Assembly: GCA_035652235.1 (NCBI GenBank)
Contig: DASREE010000035.1
Span: 34,731-98,730, forward strand
DNA: 64,000 nucleotides
Reading direction: 5' to 3'
From: PALSA-612 sp035652235
GTDB taxonomy: Bacteria > Actinomycetota > Thermoleophilia > Gaiellales > Gaiellaceae
In this document: positions 50,487 through 59,182 of the stretch, in pieces
Numbering within the stretch: position 1 is the stretch's first letter
How the letters are laid out: each line of letters starts with the position of its first letter
Made by a program: the position numbers and the translations under genes
Notes under the pieces: model-generated
Databases searched by the model: none
Seen by the model: the letters and a program-made list of their open reading frames with translations, nothing else
What the model was told of the DNA's origin: nothing

Positions 50487-52459
50487 CAGTCGCGAAGAGC
50501 GGGGATGAGCGCAAGGACGACGATGAGGACGATCAGCATGTATGCCAGGTAGAGGCTGAGGCTGCCTCCCTGCAGGCGGCGGACGCGGCTCGAGAGCCTG
50601 AGGGCGAGGGCGGTCAGCGGGCTGTACAGGTAGTGCTCGAACGCGGGGACGATCCGCGTCTCGAGCGTGAGCGACGCCGGTAGGCCGCTGCGGCTCGGTG
50701 CGGCGTCGAGCCGGCGGGTGAAGCCGTACAGGCCGCGCAGCACGACTCGGATCGGGTTCGAGTAGGACGCCGGCGTGTACTGGACGGCCGACACGGTCAC
50801 CGCCGACCCGGATGTCCAGGGCGGCGCCTCGCGCGACGAGGGGCGGAGCGTCGCGCGAACCAGGGCGAAGCTGGCGAGCGCGAACCCGGGCAGCGCGATC
50901 GCGAGCCAGGTGGGCGCGAGCACGGAGAAGCCCGGGTAGACGGGGCCGAGCACGAGCGGGTGGCTGATCGTCGTGTGCGAGAGGTCGAAGCCGAGGACGT
51001 CGAGGAAGCCTCTCCCCAGCCAGCGGATCTCCCAGGGCGCGACCACGCCGAGCAAGCAGGCGGTCAGCGCGAGCAGGCCGACCCCGGCGGCCGGTGCCGA
51101 CGGCTCGCGGACCGCCTCGCGCGCGCTGCGGGGGGCGCCGAGGAAGATGCCTCCGTACAGCTTCGCGAACGCGAGCAGCGCCAGGCCCGCGGTGAGTGCG
51201 AGCAGCGCCGCCGCCAGGGCCATGAGGAGCCGTGTCTCGGTCGCCTCGAGCCGGAAGCCCTGGAGCAGCGCCTCGAAGGTGAACCACTCGCTGACGAAGC
51301 CGCCGAACGGCGGGATCGCGGCGAGGGTGACGACGGCCAGGCCGAAGCCGGCGGCCGTCCGGGGAAGCTGGCGGCCGAGGCCCCCGAGCGCGCCCATGGC
51401 GCCGCCGGCCGTGCGCTCGACCCGATCCGCTGCGAGGAACGCGAGCGTCTTGCCGACGCCGTGCATGACGAGGTGCAGCGTGGCCGCCAGGATGCCCGCA
51501 GCGGCCAGCTTCGGCTCGTGGACGGACTGGCCGATGAGCGCGACACCGAGCCCGATCAGCACGATCCCTGCGTGCTCGACGCTGGAGAAGCCCAGGAAGC
51601 TCTTCACCTCGTCCTGGCCGATTGCGTACAGGATCCCGACGAGCCCACCGAGGGCGCCGACGACGAGAACGAGCTCGCCCTGCCACGCTGACGCGGGCCG
51701 AAGCAGGTCGAAGACGAGCCGCCACAGTCCGTAGAAGCCGACGTTGAGCGCGACCGACAGGCTTGCGGAAGCGGCGCCCGGCGCCGCCGCGTAGCCGAGC
51801 GGGAGGGGCCCCTGGAACGGCAGCAGCCCGATCTTGGTGCCGAACCCGACGAGCAGCAGGGCGAAGACGGTGCCGCGCAGGCCGCTCCCGAGCCCCGCTG
51901 CCGCGTCTGCCCACGCGGCGAAGCTGAAGCTGCCGGTGTGCGCGTACATGAGCGCGAATGCCGCCAGCAGCGAGCCGCCGCCGAGCTTGTTCATCGTTCC
52001 GCCGAAGTAGGCCGCGACCAACGTCCCGGGGCGCTCCCGCTCCGCGCCGGCGATCAGGAAGATCGACACCGTGACCGCCTCCCACGCGAGCAGGAAGAGA
52101 AAGGCCTGGTCGGCGCCGATCACGAGCGCGAGCGCGAGCAGCAGCAGCGCGTGCAGCGAGCCGACGAGGCGGCGCGGCGGATGCTCGGCGAGCGCGAGCG
52201 AGACGGCCGCGCCCGTCACGCCGACGAGCGCGAGGAAGACACCGCCCAGCCGGTCGGTGAGAAGCGACGAGGCGCCGAAGCCGAGCCAGGAGCCGATGTG
52301 CAGGTGGGCGAACGACCAGCCGGCCGCGGCGACGAAGCCGGTCAGCCCGAGCAGGGCGGCCCCGGCGGCGGCCGCGAGCGCGCCGAGGCGCGGCGAGCGT
52401 ACGGGCAGCAGCGCAGCGGCGGCAAGCACGGCTAGCCCGGCGGCGTAGACGCCCGTCAC
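50486..52459 (-). CDS. NuoL/HyfB-like proton-channel subunit of a complex-I/hydrogenase-related complex, full length
   Basis: The 657-aa integral membrane protein has the antiporter-like core: FLFLLAWEAVTVSIFLIAGA (conserved Glu in helix 5), GFGTKIGLLPFQGPLPLGYA (conserved Lys in helix 7), GQDEVKSFLGFSSVEHAGI, MHGVGKTLAFLAAD and PPFGGFVSEWFTFEALLQG. A C-terminal extension ends YLAYMLIVLIVVLALIPALR. GTG 52459 overlaps the preceding gene's stop. Third gene of the left fluoride-riboswitch operon. It is presumed to translocate H+ or Na+; the energy source is not encoded in this operon. Confidence 0.85.
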   Translation of the reverse strand: MTGVYAAGLAVLAAAALLPVRSPRLGALAAAAGAALLGLTGFVAAAGWSFAHLHIGSWLGFGASSLLTDRLGGVFLALVGVTGAAVSLALAEHPPRRLVGSLHALLLLALALVIGADQAFLFLLAWEAVTVSIFLIAGAERERPGTLVAAYFGGTMNKLGGGSLLAAFALMYAHTGSFSFAAWADAAAGLGSGLRGTVFALLLVGFGTKIGLLPFQGPLPLGYAAAPGAASASLSVALNVGFYGLWRLVFDLLRPASAWQGELVLVVGALGGLVGILYAIGQDEVKSFLGFSSVEHAGIVLIGLGVALIGQSVHEPKLAAAGILAATLHLVMHGVGKTLAFLAADRVERTAGGAMGALGGLGRQLPRTAAGFGLAVVTLAAIPPFGGFVSEWFTFEALLQGFRLEATETRLLMALAAALLALTAGLALLAFAKLYGGIFLGAPRSAREAVREPSAPAAGVGLLALTACLLGVVAPWEIRWLGRGFLDVLGFDLSHTTISHPLVLGPVYPGFSVLAPTWLAIALPGFALASFALVRATLRPSSREAPPWTSGSAVTVSAVQYTPASYSNPIRVVLRGLYGFTRRLDAAPSRSGLPASLTLETRIVPAFEHYLYSPLTALALRLSSRVRRLQGGSLSLYLAYMLIVLIVVLALIPALRD

Positions 52460-53922
52460 CGGCTCGACCCGAGCAGCGCCGACGCGCTCGACAGCAGGGA
52501 CGAGAGACCGCCGGGCACGGACACCCCCAGCCAGATCACGACGGCGAGCGCGCCGACCATCGCGGTGACCATCCACCAGCTCGTCTCGCCGCGTGGGCGT
52601 CCCTTCCCGTGGGGTGTCAGGACCATGCGGGCCGCGTGCCAGGCCAGTCCGAAGAACGCGAGGTTGACGAGGACGACGAGGAGCGCCACCCACACGTAGT
52701 CCGGCCGCGCGAAGCCACCGCTGACGATCTGGAACTCGCTGCGGAAGATGCCCGAGACGGGCAGGCCCGAGAGCGCGAGCGCCGCCGCCAGGAACATCGG
52801 GCCGCTCCACGGGAGCGCTGTCGCCGCGCCGCGGACCTGGTCGATCTCCTTCGTGTCGAAGCGGCGCAGGATCGAGCCCGCCCCGAAGAAGGCGAGGCTC
52901 TTCGCCGCCGCGTGGTTGATCACATGCAGCAGGGCGCCGACGACGGCGAGCTGCACGCCGAACCCGACGCCGAGCGCGATCACGCCCATGTGCTCGATGG
53001 ACGAGTAGGCGAGCAGGCGCTTGTAGCTTTCCTGGCGGAGGACGAAGAACGCCGCGACGAGCAGCGAGAGCGTCCCGAACACGAGCAGGACGTGGCGCGG
53101 GAAGCCCGAGCCGCTGACCGCGACGGTTACCTGGTAGAAGCGGAGGATCGCGTACAAGGCGTTGGCGAGCAGCGCCCCCGAGAGCAGCGCCGACACCGGT
53201 GTCGGCGCCTCGCTGTGCGCGTCTGGCAGCCAGGTATGCAGCGGCGCGAATCCGACCTTCGTGCCGAAGCCGATCGTCGCGAGCAGGAAGGCGAGCTTCA
53301 CCTGCGTGGCGTCGAGATCCCGGGCTGCCGCCAGGTAGCTTCCGAAGCGAGGGATGTGGGCCAGCCCGATCGGGCCGCTCCCGGCGGCGTACAGGACGAC
53401 GAGAGCGAGCAGCGCCATGCCCAACCCGAACGACGCGATCAGGACGTACTTCCACGCCGCCTCGAGCGCGGCGTCCGTTCGATCGAGCGCCACGAGCAGC
53501 ACGGACACGATCGTCGTCAGCTCGACCGCGATCCAGAGCGTCGCGAAGTCGTTCATCAGCGGGACGGCGACCATCGTCCAGCCGAACAGGTTCAGGTACG
53601 TGAAGTAGCGGCCGGCGAAGGGAAGGTAGTCGCGCCGCCGCTCGTCCGCGCGCAGGTAGCCGATCGAGAACACGGCGCAGGCGGCGTACAGGAAGCCGGT
53701 CGCGAGCAGGAAGACAGCGCCGAGCGCGTCCAGGTGGAGCCAGCGGTCTGCGGAGGTCAGCGTCCCGCCGTGTTCGACCGCGCTCGCCGCCGCGAGCGCG
53801 AGGCCGAAGACGGCGCAGCCGGAGAGCACGGTCGCCGTCTCGGACAGGTGCCGCCGCCGCAGGAGCGCGGCGGCGACGCCGGCGAGCGGGACGAAGAAGA
53901 GGACGTCGAGGAGCGTTCCCAT
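52456..53922 (-). CDS. NuoN/HyfF/MrpD-like proton-channel subunit, full length
   Basis: The 488-aa membrane protein has TLWIAVELTTIVSVLLVALD (conserved Glu), GFGTKVGFAPLHTWLPDAHS (conserved Lys and the lateral H-x-W-L-P-D-A-H motif), RQESYKRLLAYSSIEHMGVI and LLHVINHAAAKSLAFFGAG. These are hallmarks of hydrogenase-4 component F/MrpD proteins. It overlaps both neighbours (TGATG upstream, GTGA downstream). A shortened relative forms the C-terminal part of the chimeric gene at 59179. Confidence 0.87.
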   Translation of the reverse strand: MGTLLDVLFFVPLAGVAAALLRRRHLSETATVLSGCAVFGLALAAASAVEHGGTLTSADRWLHLDALGAVFLLATGFLYAACAVFSIGYLRADERRRDYLPFAGRYFTYLNLFGWTMVAVPLMNDFATLWIAVELTTIVSVLLVALDRTDAALEAAWKYVLIASFGLGMALLALVVLYAAGSGPIGLAHIPRFGSYLAAARDLDATQVKLAFLLATIGFGTKVGFAPLHTWLPDAHSEAPTPVSALLSGALLANALYAILRFYQVTVAVSGSGFPRHVLLVFGTLSLLVAAFFVLRQESYKRLLAYSSIEHMGVIALGVGFGVQLAVVGALLHVINHAAAKSLAFFGAGSILRRFDTKEIDQVRGAATALPWSGPMFLAAALALSGLPVSGIFRSEFQIVSGGFARPDYVWVALLVVLVNLAFFGLAWHAARMVLTPHGKGRPRGETSWWMVTAMVGALAVVIWLGVSVPGGLSSLLSSASALLGSSR

Positions 53923-55550
53923 CAGCCTCGGAGCCTGTTCAGGACGTGGGTCATGACCGCCGTGCGCTGGATCCCCAGGTACTGGACGAGGACGACGAAC
54001 ACGAGCACCGCGACGAGCAGGTCGAACAGGAGCAGCAGGGCCAGGATCAGCGGCAGTCGCGGCGCGATGACCAGGCTTGCGAGCGAGGCGCCGTTCTCGA
54101 GGACGAGGAAGCCGAGCAGCTGGGACGGCGCGTGCGGCCGGATGATCGTGAGCAGGAAGGCGACGAGGACGACCGCGACGGCGACCGGCAGCGCCGACAG
54201 CGGCAGCGTCCCGGCGTGCTCGACGTGCAGCCGCGACAGGGCGAGGAACGAGAAGCTGGAGAGCGCGATCCCGATCAGGAAGACGCTCGGAACGCCGAGG
54301 CTCGAGGGGACTTGCTGCTCGACCTCGAGGCGGCGCAGGACGGCGCTGATTCCGATCGGCACCACCAGCCCCTTGAACCCGATCGTGACCGCGCCCAGCA
54401 CGTAGAGGTCTCCTCCGCCCGAGGTTGCCGCAGCGGCGAACGCGAGCGCTGCCACGAGCGTCGAGCCGAGTCCGTACAGGCGTAGCTGCTCCCAGACGTC
54501 CTGGGAGCGCAGCATTGCGAACGCGGTGAGGAGCACGCCGACGGCGGCGACGGTCGCGATCCCGCCGAACACGGTCAGCCGTGCCGGCTGGAACTGGTGT
54601 TGGAAGATGAAGGTGACGACGGCCAGTACTGCGAGCAGGAAGCTGGCGACGGTGAACTCGGGGATCTTGAACAGGCGCAGCTTCGCGAACGACGACTCGA
54701 TGGCGACGATCGCGACGCCGATCCCGAGCGCTTTCGCGCCCAGCAGGCCGACGGCGATCAGCACGTGGTCGAGCCGTGAGTCGGCGGCGAGTCCCCAGGG
54801 GACGACGAGGACGTTCGCCAGGATCGTGAACAGGATCAGCTGTTTCATCGCCGAGCCCCAGCGCAGCAGGGCGAGGCCGGGGCCGGAGTGTTCGAGCGTG
54901 CGCGCCTGTTCGATCATCCCGAACTCGAGCGTCCCGCCGTGGCTCTCGACAGGGATGCGGCCGGTCTCGGCGAGCACGACCATGAAGAAGGCGGCCGTTG
55001 CGAGCAGGTGGGCGGGGCGGAAGATCTCGACCGCGCCGCTGCGCAGGGTGGCGGCCATCGCGTACGGCAGGTCGGTGTGCGTGATCAGCGCGACCGTGAA
55101 CACGACGAACAGGATGGTCGGCTCTGCCAGGGCGCCGAAGCTGCGCAGCCGGCTCGACCCGAGCTGCGCGTACGGGCTGCCGCTGTCGATCGCGGCCAGC
55201 GAGACGGCGAAGCTGGCCAGGCCGAGCACGAAGCCGCCGCCCAGGATGTCGCCCATGTAGCCGAGCGGAAGCGGGAAGCTCGTCAGAACCGGGATCAGCA
55301 GCGGCACGGTCAGGTATGCCCCGAACGAGAGGTAGGGCGCGGCGCGGAAGACATGCCCGGCTCCAGACGGCCGGACCGTCTCCTTCGAGAACAGCTTCGC
55401 GATGTCGTAGTAGGGCTGGAGCAGACGCGGCCCGCGGCGCTGCTGGACGATCGCCTCCGCTCGGGCGATGGCGCCGGATACGAGCGGCGACAGGACGAGG
55501 ATCGTTCCGGCCTGGAAGACCTGGATCACCCATTCGCTCAGGCGTGGCAT
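53922..55550 (-). CDS. Fused NuoH/HyfC-like and HyfE-like membrane subunit
   Basis: The 542-aa protein combines two subunits. Residues 1-310 match the formate hydrogenlyase subunit 4/NuoH family: QQRRGPRLLQPYYDIAKLF, SGAGHVFRAAPYLSF, ETGRIPVESHGGTLEFGMIE and KLRLFKIPEF. Residues about 320-542 match hydrogenase-4 component E: MLRSQDVWEQLRLYGLGSTL, GLVVPIGISAVLRRLE and FLVLENGASLASL. Fusion would fix the stoichiometry of the membrane-arm heel and the NuoK-like part. ATG 55550; first gene behind the left fluoride riboswitch. Confidence 0.87.
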   Translation of the reverse strand: MPRLSEWVIQVFQAGTILVLSPLVSGAIARAEAIVQQRRGPRLLQPYYDIAKLFSKETVRPSGAGHVFRAAPYLSFGAYLTVPLLIPVLTSFPLPLGYMGDILGGGFVLGLASFAVSLAAIDSGSPYAQLGSSRLRSFGALAEPTILFVVFTVALITHTDLPYAMAATLRSGAVEIFRPAHLLATAAFFMVVLAETGRIPVESHGGTLEFGMIEQARTLEHSGPGLALLRWGSAMKQLILFTILANVLVVPWGLAADSRLDHVLIAVGLLGAKALGIGVAIVAIESSFAKLRLFKIPEFTVASFLLAVLAVVTFIFQHQFQPARLTVFGGIATVAAVGVLLTAFAMLRSQDVWEQLRLYGLGSTLVAALAFAAAATSGGGDLYVLGAVTIGFKGLVVPIGISAVLRRLEVEQQVPSSLGVPSVFLIGIALSSFSFLALSRLHVEHAGTLPLSALPVAVAVVLVAFLLTIIRPHAPSQLLGFLVLENGASLASLVIAPRLPLILALLLLFDLLVAVLVFVVLVQYLGIQRTAVMTHVLNRLRG

Positions 55551-55590
55551 GGCGCGCCGTCGGCTCCTTCCTACGTGACTGGTGACCGTA

Positions 55591-55655
55591 GGTAGAAGCC
55601 ATCAGCCGCGGGCGGCAGTTCGGGGGCCGGAGCCCCCGCCAGGACTTCATCTGGC
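55591..55655 (-). ncRNA. Fluoride riboswitch (crcB motif), copy 1
   Basis: On the minus strand: P1 GCCAG/CTGGC around AGATGAAGTCC, an inserted GC-rich hairpin, the GAACTGCC entry to P3, and GGCTGATGGCTTCTACC. GAAGTC can pair with GGCTTC to form the diagnostic pseudoknot (one U-G wobble). The layout matches the Thermotoga petrophila fluoride aptamer (GATGAGGCC...GATGGCCTCTAC). It begins 7 nt after a TAATCT box and leads the fused NuoH/HyfE-like gene. A CCTACG/CGTAGG hairpin overlaps its 3' end and may be the switch. Confidence 0.9.
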
Positions 55656-55662
55656 ACGGCGC

Positions 55663-55668
55663 AGATTA
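55663..55668 (-). promoter_or_regulatory. -10 box of the left Ehr-like operon
   Basis: Minus-strand TAATCT ends 7 nt before the first base of the fluoride aptamer, so the transcript should start with the aptamer. Confidence 0.6.
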
Positions 55669-55687
55669 CCGATCCGCCGAGGCCGTC

Positions 55688-56125
55688 TCACTCCTCGTCG
55701 GCTTCGCCGACGATCAGCACGGGCAGGTCGCTGGCGGCGACGAGCCGTTCCGCGACCCCGTGCAGGAAGAAGCGGCCGACTCTCCCGCCGCGATGGTGGC
55801 CCGCCACGACGAGATCGAAGCCGTGCGCGTGCGCGAACTCGAGCAGGTCCTCGGGCGGGTGATCGCCCTCGACCACGGCGTGCTCGAGCGGGACGCCGAT
55901 CCGGTCCGCACGGTCGCGGACCGCGACGAGGCTCTGCTCGAGGAACGTGCGTGCGGCCTCCACCGACTCGATCCGGTCGGACTCGGTCTCGGCGTGGGCG
56001 GGGGAGTAGGCAACCGAGACCGCCACGAGGTCGGCGTCGTAGCGGCGCGCCAGGTCGATCGCGACGTCGAGCGCCCTCCGCGCCGGCCGCGACCCGTCCC
56101 AGGCGACGAGGATGCGGTGGAACAT
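55688..56125 (-). CDS. Universal stress protein
   Basis: The 145-aa UspA-fold protein starts MFHRILVAWDGSRPARRALD and ends with DLVVAGHHRGGRVGRFFLHG followed by VAERLVAASDLPVLIV. The nucleotide loop G-x2-G-x9-G-[ST] is imperfect: the final Ser/Thr is Val, so ATP binding may be lost. It closes the right-hand Ehr-like operon; its ATG overlaps the preceding stop (TGATG). A truncated sister lies at 50395. Confidence 0.88.
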   Translation of the reverse strand: MFHRILVAWDGSRPARRALDVAIDLARRYDADLVAVSVAYSPAHAETESDRIESVEAARTFLEQSLVAVRDRADRIGVPLEHAVVEGDHPPEDLLEFAHAHGFDLVVAGHHRGGRVGRFFLHGVAERLVAASDLPVLIVGEADEE

Positions 56126-56961
56126 CAGCGCAGCGCCGGGATGAGGGCGAGGACGACGATCAGGACGACGAGCATGTACAGCAGGTAGGCGCCGAGCCGG
56201 CCCGACTGGAGCCGGGCGACGAGCGCCGAGAGGGCGAGGCCGCCGGCGGTGAGCGGCTCGTAGACGTACTGCTCGAACGCCCGCACGATCCTCGTCTCGA
56301 GCGCGAACGTCGGCGTTGCACCGGCGCGGGCGGCCTCCGGTCGCAGCCGCCGACTGAGCCCGTAGGCGCCCCGCAGCACGACGCGGATCGGGTTCGAGCA
56401 CCCCTCCGGCGTGTACTGGACGGTCGCCGCGGGGGCGGCCGAGCCGGAGAGCCACACGGGCGCCCGCCGCACACCCGGCCGCAGCGCCGCCCGGACGATC
56501 GCCGCAGCCGCGGCCGCACAGGCGACGAGCGAGACGGCGAGCCACGTCGGCGCCAGCACGGAGAAGTGCCCGAAGCCGAGGACGCCGCTCAGGCCCCGTC
56601 CGACGAGGCGCACCTCCCACGGCGCCGCCGGGCCGAGGGCGAGCGCAACGAGCGCGAGCGCAACGACGCCGGCCCCCACGTCGACAGGCTCGCGTAGCTC
56701 GGCGACTCGCCGGGCGTGTCCGAGGAAGACGGTGCGGTAGAGCTTCCCGGCCAGACGGTCGACCCGCAGCGCAGCCTGGCCGTAGCCGAGCCAGTCGCCG
56801 AGGTCGAGGAACGCGTGCGACCAGCCTCCTGCGCAGGCGCTGCCGACGACCACGAACAGGAGCGAGCCGGCCAGCGCTGCGAGCGGGCCACCCCGCCGGA
56901 CGGCCGCCGCCGGCGCCGAAGCGGCGACCAGGCCGAGCGAGACGGCGAAGAGGACGCTCAT
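56125..56961 (-). CDS. NuoL/HyfB-like protein with the central channel domain deleted
   Basis: The 278-aa protein aligns with the two ends of the 657-aa subunit at 50486. Residues 1-72 match its N-terminus (WLGYGQAALRVDRLAG). Residues 73-278 match its C-terminal third, starting KLYRTVFLGHARR, with YTPEGCSNPIRVVLRGAYGL and an identical end VVLIVVLALIPALR. About 360 residues, including the proton-channel helices and their Glu/Lys, are absent. The junction is in frame and the stop is normal. It might act only as an anchor, or be decaying. Confidence 0.82.
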   Translation of the reverse strand: MSVLFAVSLGLVAASAPAAAVRRGGPLAALAGSLLFVVVGSACAGGWSHAFLDLGDWLGYGQAALRVDRLAGKLYRTVFLGHARRVAELREPVDVGAGVVALALVALALGPAAPWEVRLVGRGLSGVLGFGHFSVLAPTWLAVSLVACAAAAAAIVRAALRPGVRRAPVWLSGSAAPAATVQYTPEGCSNPIRVVLRGAYGLSRRLRPEAARAGATPTFALETRIVRAFEQYVYEPLTAGGLALSALVARLQSGRLGAYLLYMLVVLIVVLALIPALR

Positions 56962-57686
56962 GCGGCTGCGTCCTCCGTGACGATGCCCGCGGCGAGCAGG
57001 AGCCCGTGCAGGAGGGCGATCGGGGTCGGCGGCGAGCCCGGGACGTAGACGTCGACCGGCAGCACCGAGGCAACTCCGGCGGCTGTCTCGCCGGTGACGG
57101 CGGAGAAGCCGCCGGAGCACGCGTCCGTTCCGGCCGCGACGATCGCCTTCGGCTCGGGCATGACGTCCCAGGCGCGTCGGAGCGGCGCCTCCATCGCCTG
57201 CGTCACGGCTCCGGTCACGAGCAGGATGTCCGCGTGGCGGGGAGCGGCGGTGAAGAAGAGCCCGAGCCGCTGCATGTCGTAGTAGGGGTTGGTCAGGGCT
57301 GCGATCTCCCACTCCTCGGAGCCGTCGGAGCCGGCGTCGACGTGCCGGATGTGGATCGAGCGCTTGAGCGGCCGCGCGCGCTGCGCGAGCGGCCGCGTCC
57401 CGCTGGCGGGGAAGGCCGTCTCGTAGGCGGCTTCGAACCGGAAGCGCGCAGGATCGGCCGCCACGCAAGCGCCGCACAGGATGCACCGCGCTCGTTCGAC
57501 GCGGATGGCTCCGTCGTCGACCGCGATCGCGCCGGTCGGACACAGATCCTCGACACCCGGCGCTGCTCCGGCCGCCTCGATGACGTGGATCAGGCCGTGG
57601 AACCCCGGTGGAGCGGGCTCCGGCCGCCGCGGGTACCGGGTCGTGACGACTCCCTTGCGGAGGCCGCGCGCGATCCACTCCAGCAT
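56958..57686 (-). CDS. Ferredoxin-NuoB-like fusion lacking all N2-cluster cysteines
   Basis: The 242-aa protein fuses a small ferredoxin (about 30-85; C49, C68, C71, C74 suit a single [4Fe-4S]) to a NuoB/HyfI-like domain (about 105-235; EEWEIAALTNPYYDMQRLGL, VTGAVTQAMEAPLRRAW, VDVYVPGSPPTPIALLHGLL). The four cysteines that normally hold the terminal N2 cluster are replaced: D121 and E124 (CxxC site), D188 and S218 (PGC to PGS). It cannot carry N2, so electron flow to a catalytic centre is doubtful. Overlaps both neighbours. Confidence 0.85.
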   Translation of the reverse strand: MLEWIARGLRKGVVTTRYPRRPEPAPPGFHGLIHVIEAAGAAPGVEDLCPTGAIAVDDGAIRVERARCILCGACVAADPARFRFEAAYETAFPASGTRPLAQRARPLKRSIHIRHVDAGSDGSEEWEIAALTNPYYDMQRLGLFFTAAPRHADILLVTGAVTQAMEAPLRRAWDVMPEPKAIVAAGTDACSGGFSAVTGETAAGVASVLPVDVYVPGSPPTPIALLHGLLLAAGIVTEDAAA

Positions 57687-59182
57687 CAGCGCGACGCTCC
57701 CGCGGGCGTGAGCCCGAAGCTGTGCTCGATGAAGGCGAAGTCGGTGAGGACGTCGCCGCGGAAGCTGTCGGCGAACAGCTGCCAGTTTCGAAACGAGGGC
57801 GAGGCGACGTGCACCTCGGTCGGTCGCCCGTCCGCGAGCTCGGCCCAGTAGACGACCTCGCCCTGCGCTGCCTCGCTCCAGCCGGCTGCGCTGCCGCTGG
57901 CGGCGGGGACCGGCACGCGCAGCTCCTCGGGCGTGCGGGCGAGGCGGTCGAGCGCCTGCCGGATCAGATGCAGGCTCTGGCCGATCTCGCCGAAGCGCAC
58001 CTGGAGGCGCGCCATCGCGTCGCCCTCGTCGCGCGTGACGACCTCGAACCCGAGCCGGCCGTAGGCGGCATACGGCCGCTCGAAGCGGGCGTCGGTCGAC
58101 ACGCCCGACGCCCGTGCGACCGGCCCGACGCCGGCAAACGCCTCCATCGTCTCCCGGTCGAGGCGGCCGCTGCCGATCAGCCGGTCGGTGAACGACGTCG
58201 TCCGCACGAGCAGCTTGCGGTCGCGGGCGAGCTCGCGCTCGAAGGCCGCGAGCCGGCGGCCGAGCTCGCCCCGGTCCAGCCGCGGCTCGAAGGCGAGCCC
58301 GCCCGGGACGACGACGCCGCGTGCGAAGCGGCTCCCGGTCAGCAGTGCCTGGAGGCGCATGATGTCCTCCTTCAGGATCGCGAAGCGCGCGCTGCCGACG
58401 GCGAGCGCCGGGTCCTCGGCGAGGCGGGTGGCGACGTCGAGGTGGTTCGCGATCCGTTCGAGCTCGGCGAGGATCGTGCGCCACAGCTCCGCCCCGGGTG
58501 GCGCCTGGATGTCGAGCGCGCGCTCGACCGCCTGCGCGAAGGCGAGTCCGTGCGCGACGGAGGAGATGCCGGCGATGCGCTCGGCGAGCGCGGCCGCGTG
58601 CTCGAGGCGAAGCCCGGCGAACCGCCGCTCGAGCCCGCGATGCTTGAACAGGGGGCGTACGTCGAGCGCGAGCACGTCCTCCCCGCCCGTCTCGACGACG
58701 AACTGGATCGCTTCGAACACGCCGGAGCGGATCGGCCCGTACGGGATGACGAAGGTCTCGTCGCCGACGACGCGCCGGTCGAGCGTGTCCGGGCTGGGGT
58801 GAACCAGTGGACGCAGGTCGGGATGGGCGAGCGGAACGAGACCGTGCAGGTCGTGAAGCTCGCGCTCCGCCCAGCGGCACGCCGGCAGGGCGACGCTGAG
58901 CGCCGGATACGCACCAGCCGTTCCGAGCGGCGCGCGCAGGCAGACGAGGTCGCCACGGAAGGCGAGCAGGACGCACAGGGACCGCTCGCCCTGCTCACGC
59001 AGGAAGAGCGTGACGAAGCGCGCTCCCTCCCGAGCAAGCTCGGCCACGGCCCGGTCGAGCGTGGCGAGCGGCAACGTGAAGCGCTGCTCGCCACGGGGTC
59101 CCTGCTCGGCCACGGCCCGGAACCGGCCGCGGATCGCGGCGTCCGAAGCAACGACCGCTGCCCTGTGCGACTCGATCGTCAT
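57686..59182 (-). CDS. NuoCD/HyfG-like large subunit without the [NiFe] ligands
   Basis: The 498-aa protein has a NuoC-like N-terminal part (residues 1-140, ending WAERELHDLHGLVPLAHPDL) and a NuoD/hydrogenase-large-subunit part. The latter starts PYGPIRSGVFEAIQF and contains HRGLERRFAG and LAELERIANHLDV. At L1 the R-x-C-G-x-C motif reads ERIAGISS (A204, S207). At L2 the D-P-C-x-x-C motif reads DFAFIE near 481-486. All four Ni-binding cysteines are absent, so it is not a hydrogenase. This matches energy-converting hydrogenase-related (Ehr) or NuoD-like proteins. Confidence 0.87.
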   Translation of the reverse strand: MTIESHRAAVVASDAAIRGRFRAVAEQGPRGEQRFTLPLATLDRAVAELAREGARFVTLFLREQGERSLCVLLAFRGDLVCLRAPLGTAGAYPALSVALPACRWAERELHDLHGLVPLAHPDLRPLVHPSPDTLDRRVVGDETFVIPYGPIRSGVFEAIQFVVETGGEDVLALDVRPLFKHRGLERRFAGLRLEHAAALAERIAGISSVAHGLAFAQAVERALDIQAPPGAELWRTILAELERIANHLDVATRLAEDPALAVGSARFAILKEDIMRLQALLTGSRFARGVVVPGGLAFEPRLDRGELGRRLAAFERELARDRKLLVRTTSFTDRLIGSGRLDRETMEAFAGVGPVARASGVSTDARFERPYAAYGRLGFEVVTRDEGDAMARLQVRFGEIGQSLHLIRQALDRLARTPEELRVPVPAASGSAAGWSEAAQGEVVYWAELADGRPTEVHVASPSFRNWQLFADSFRGDVLTDFAFIEHSFGLTPAGASR

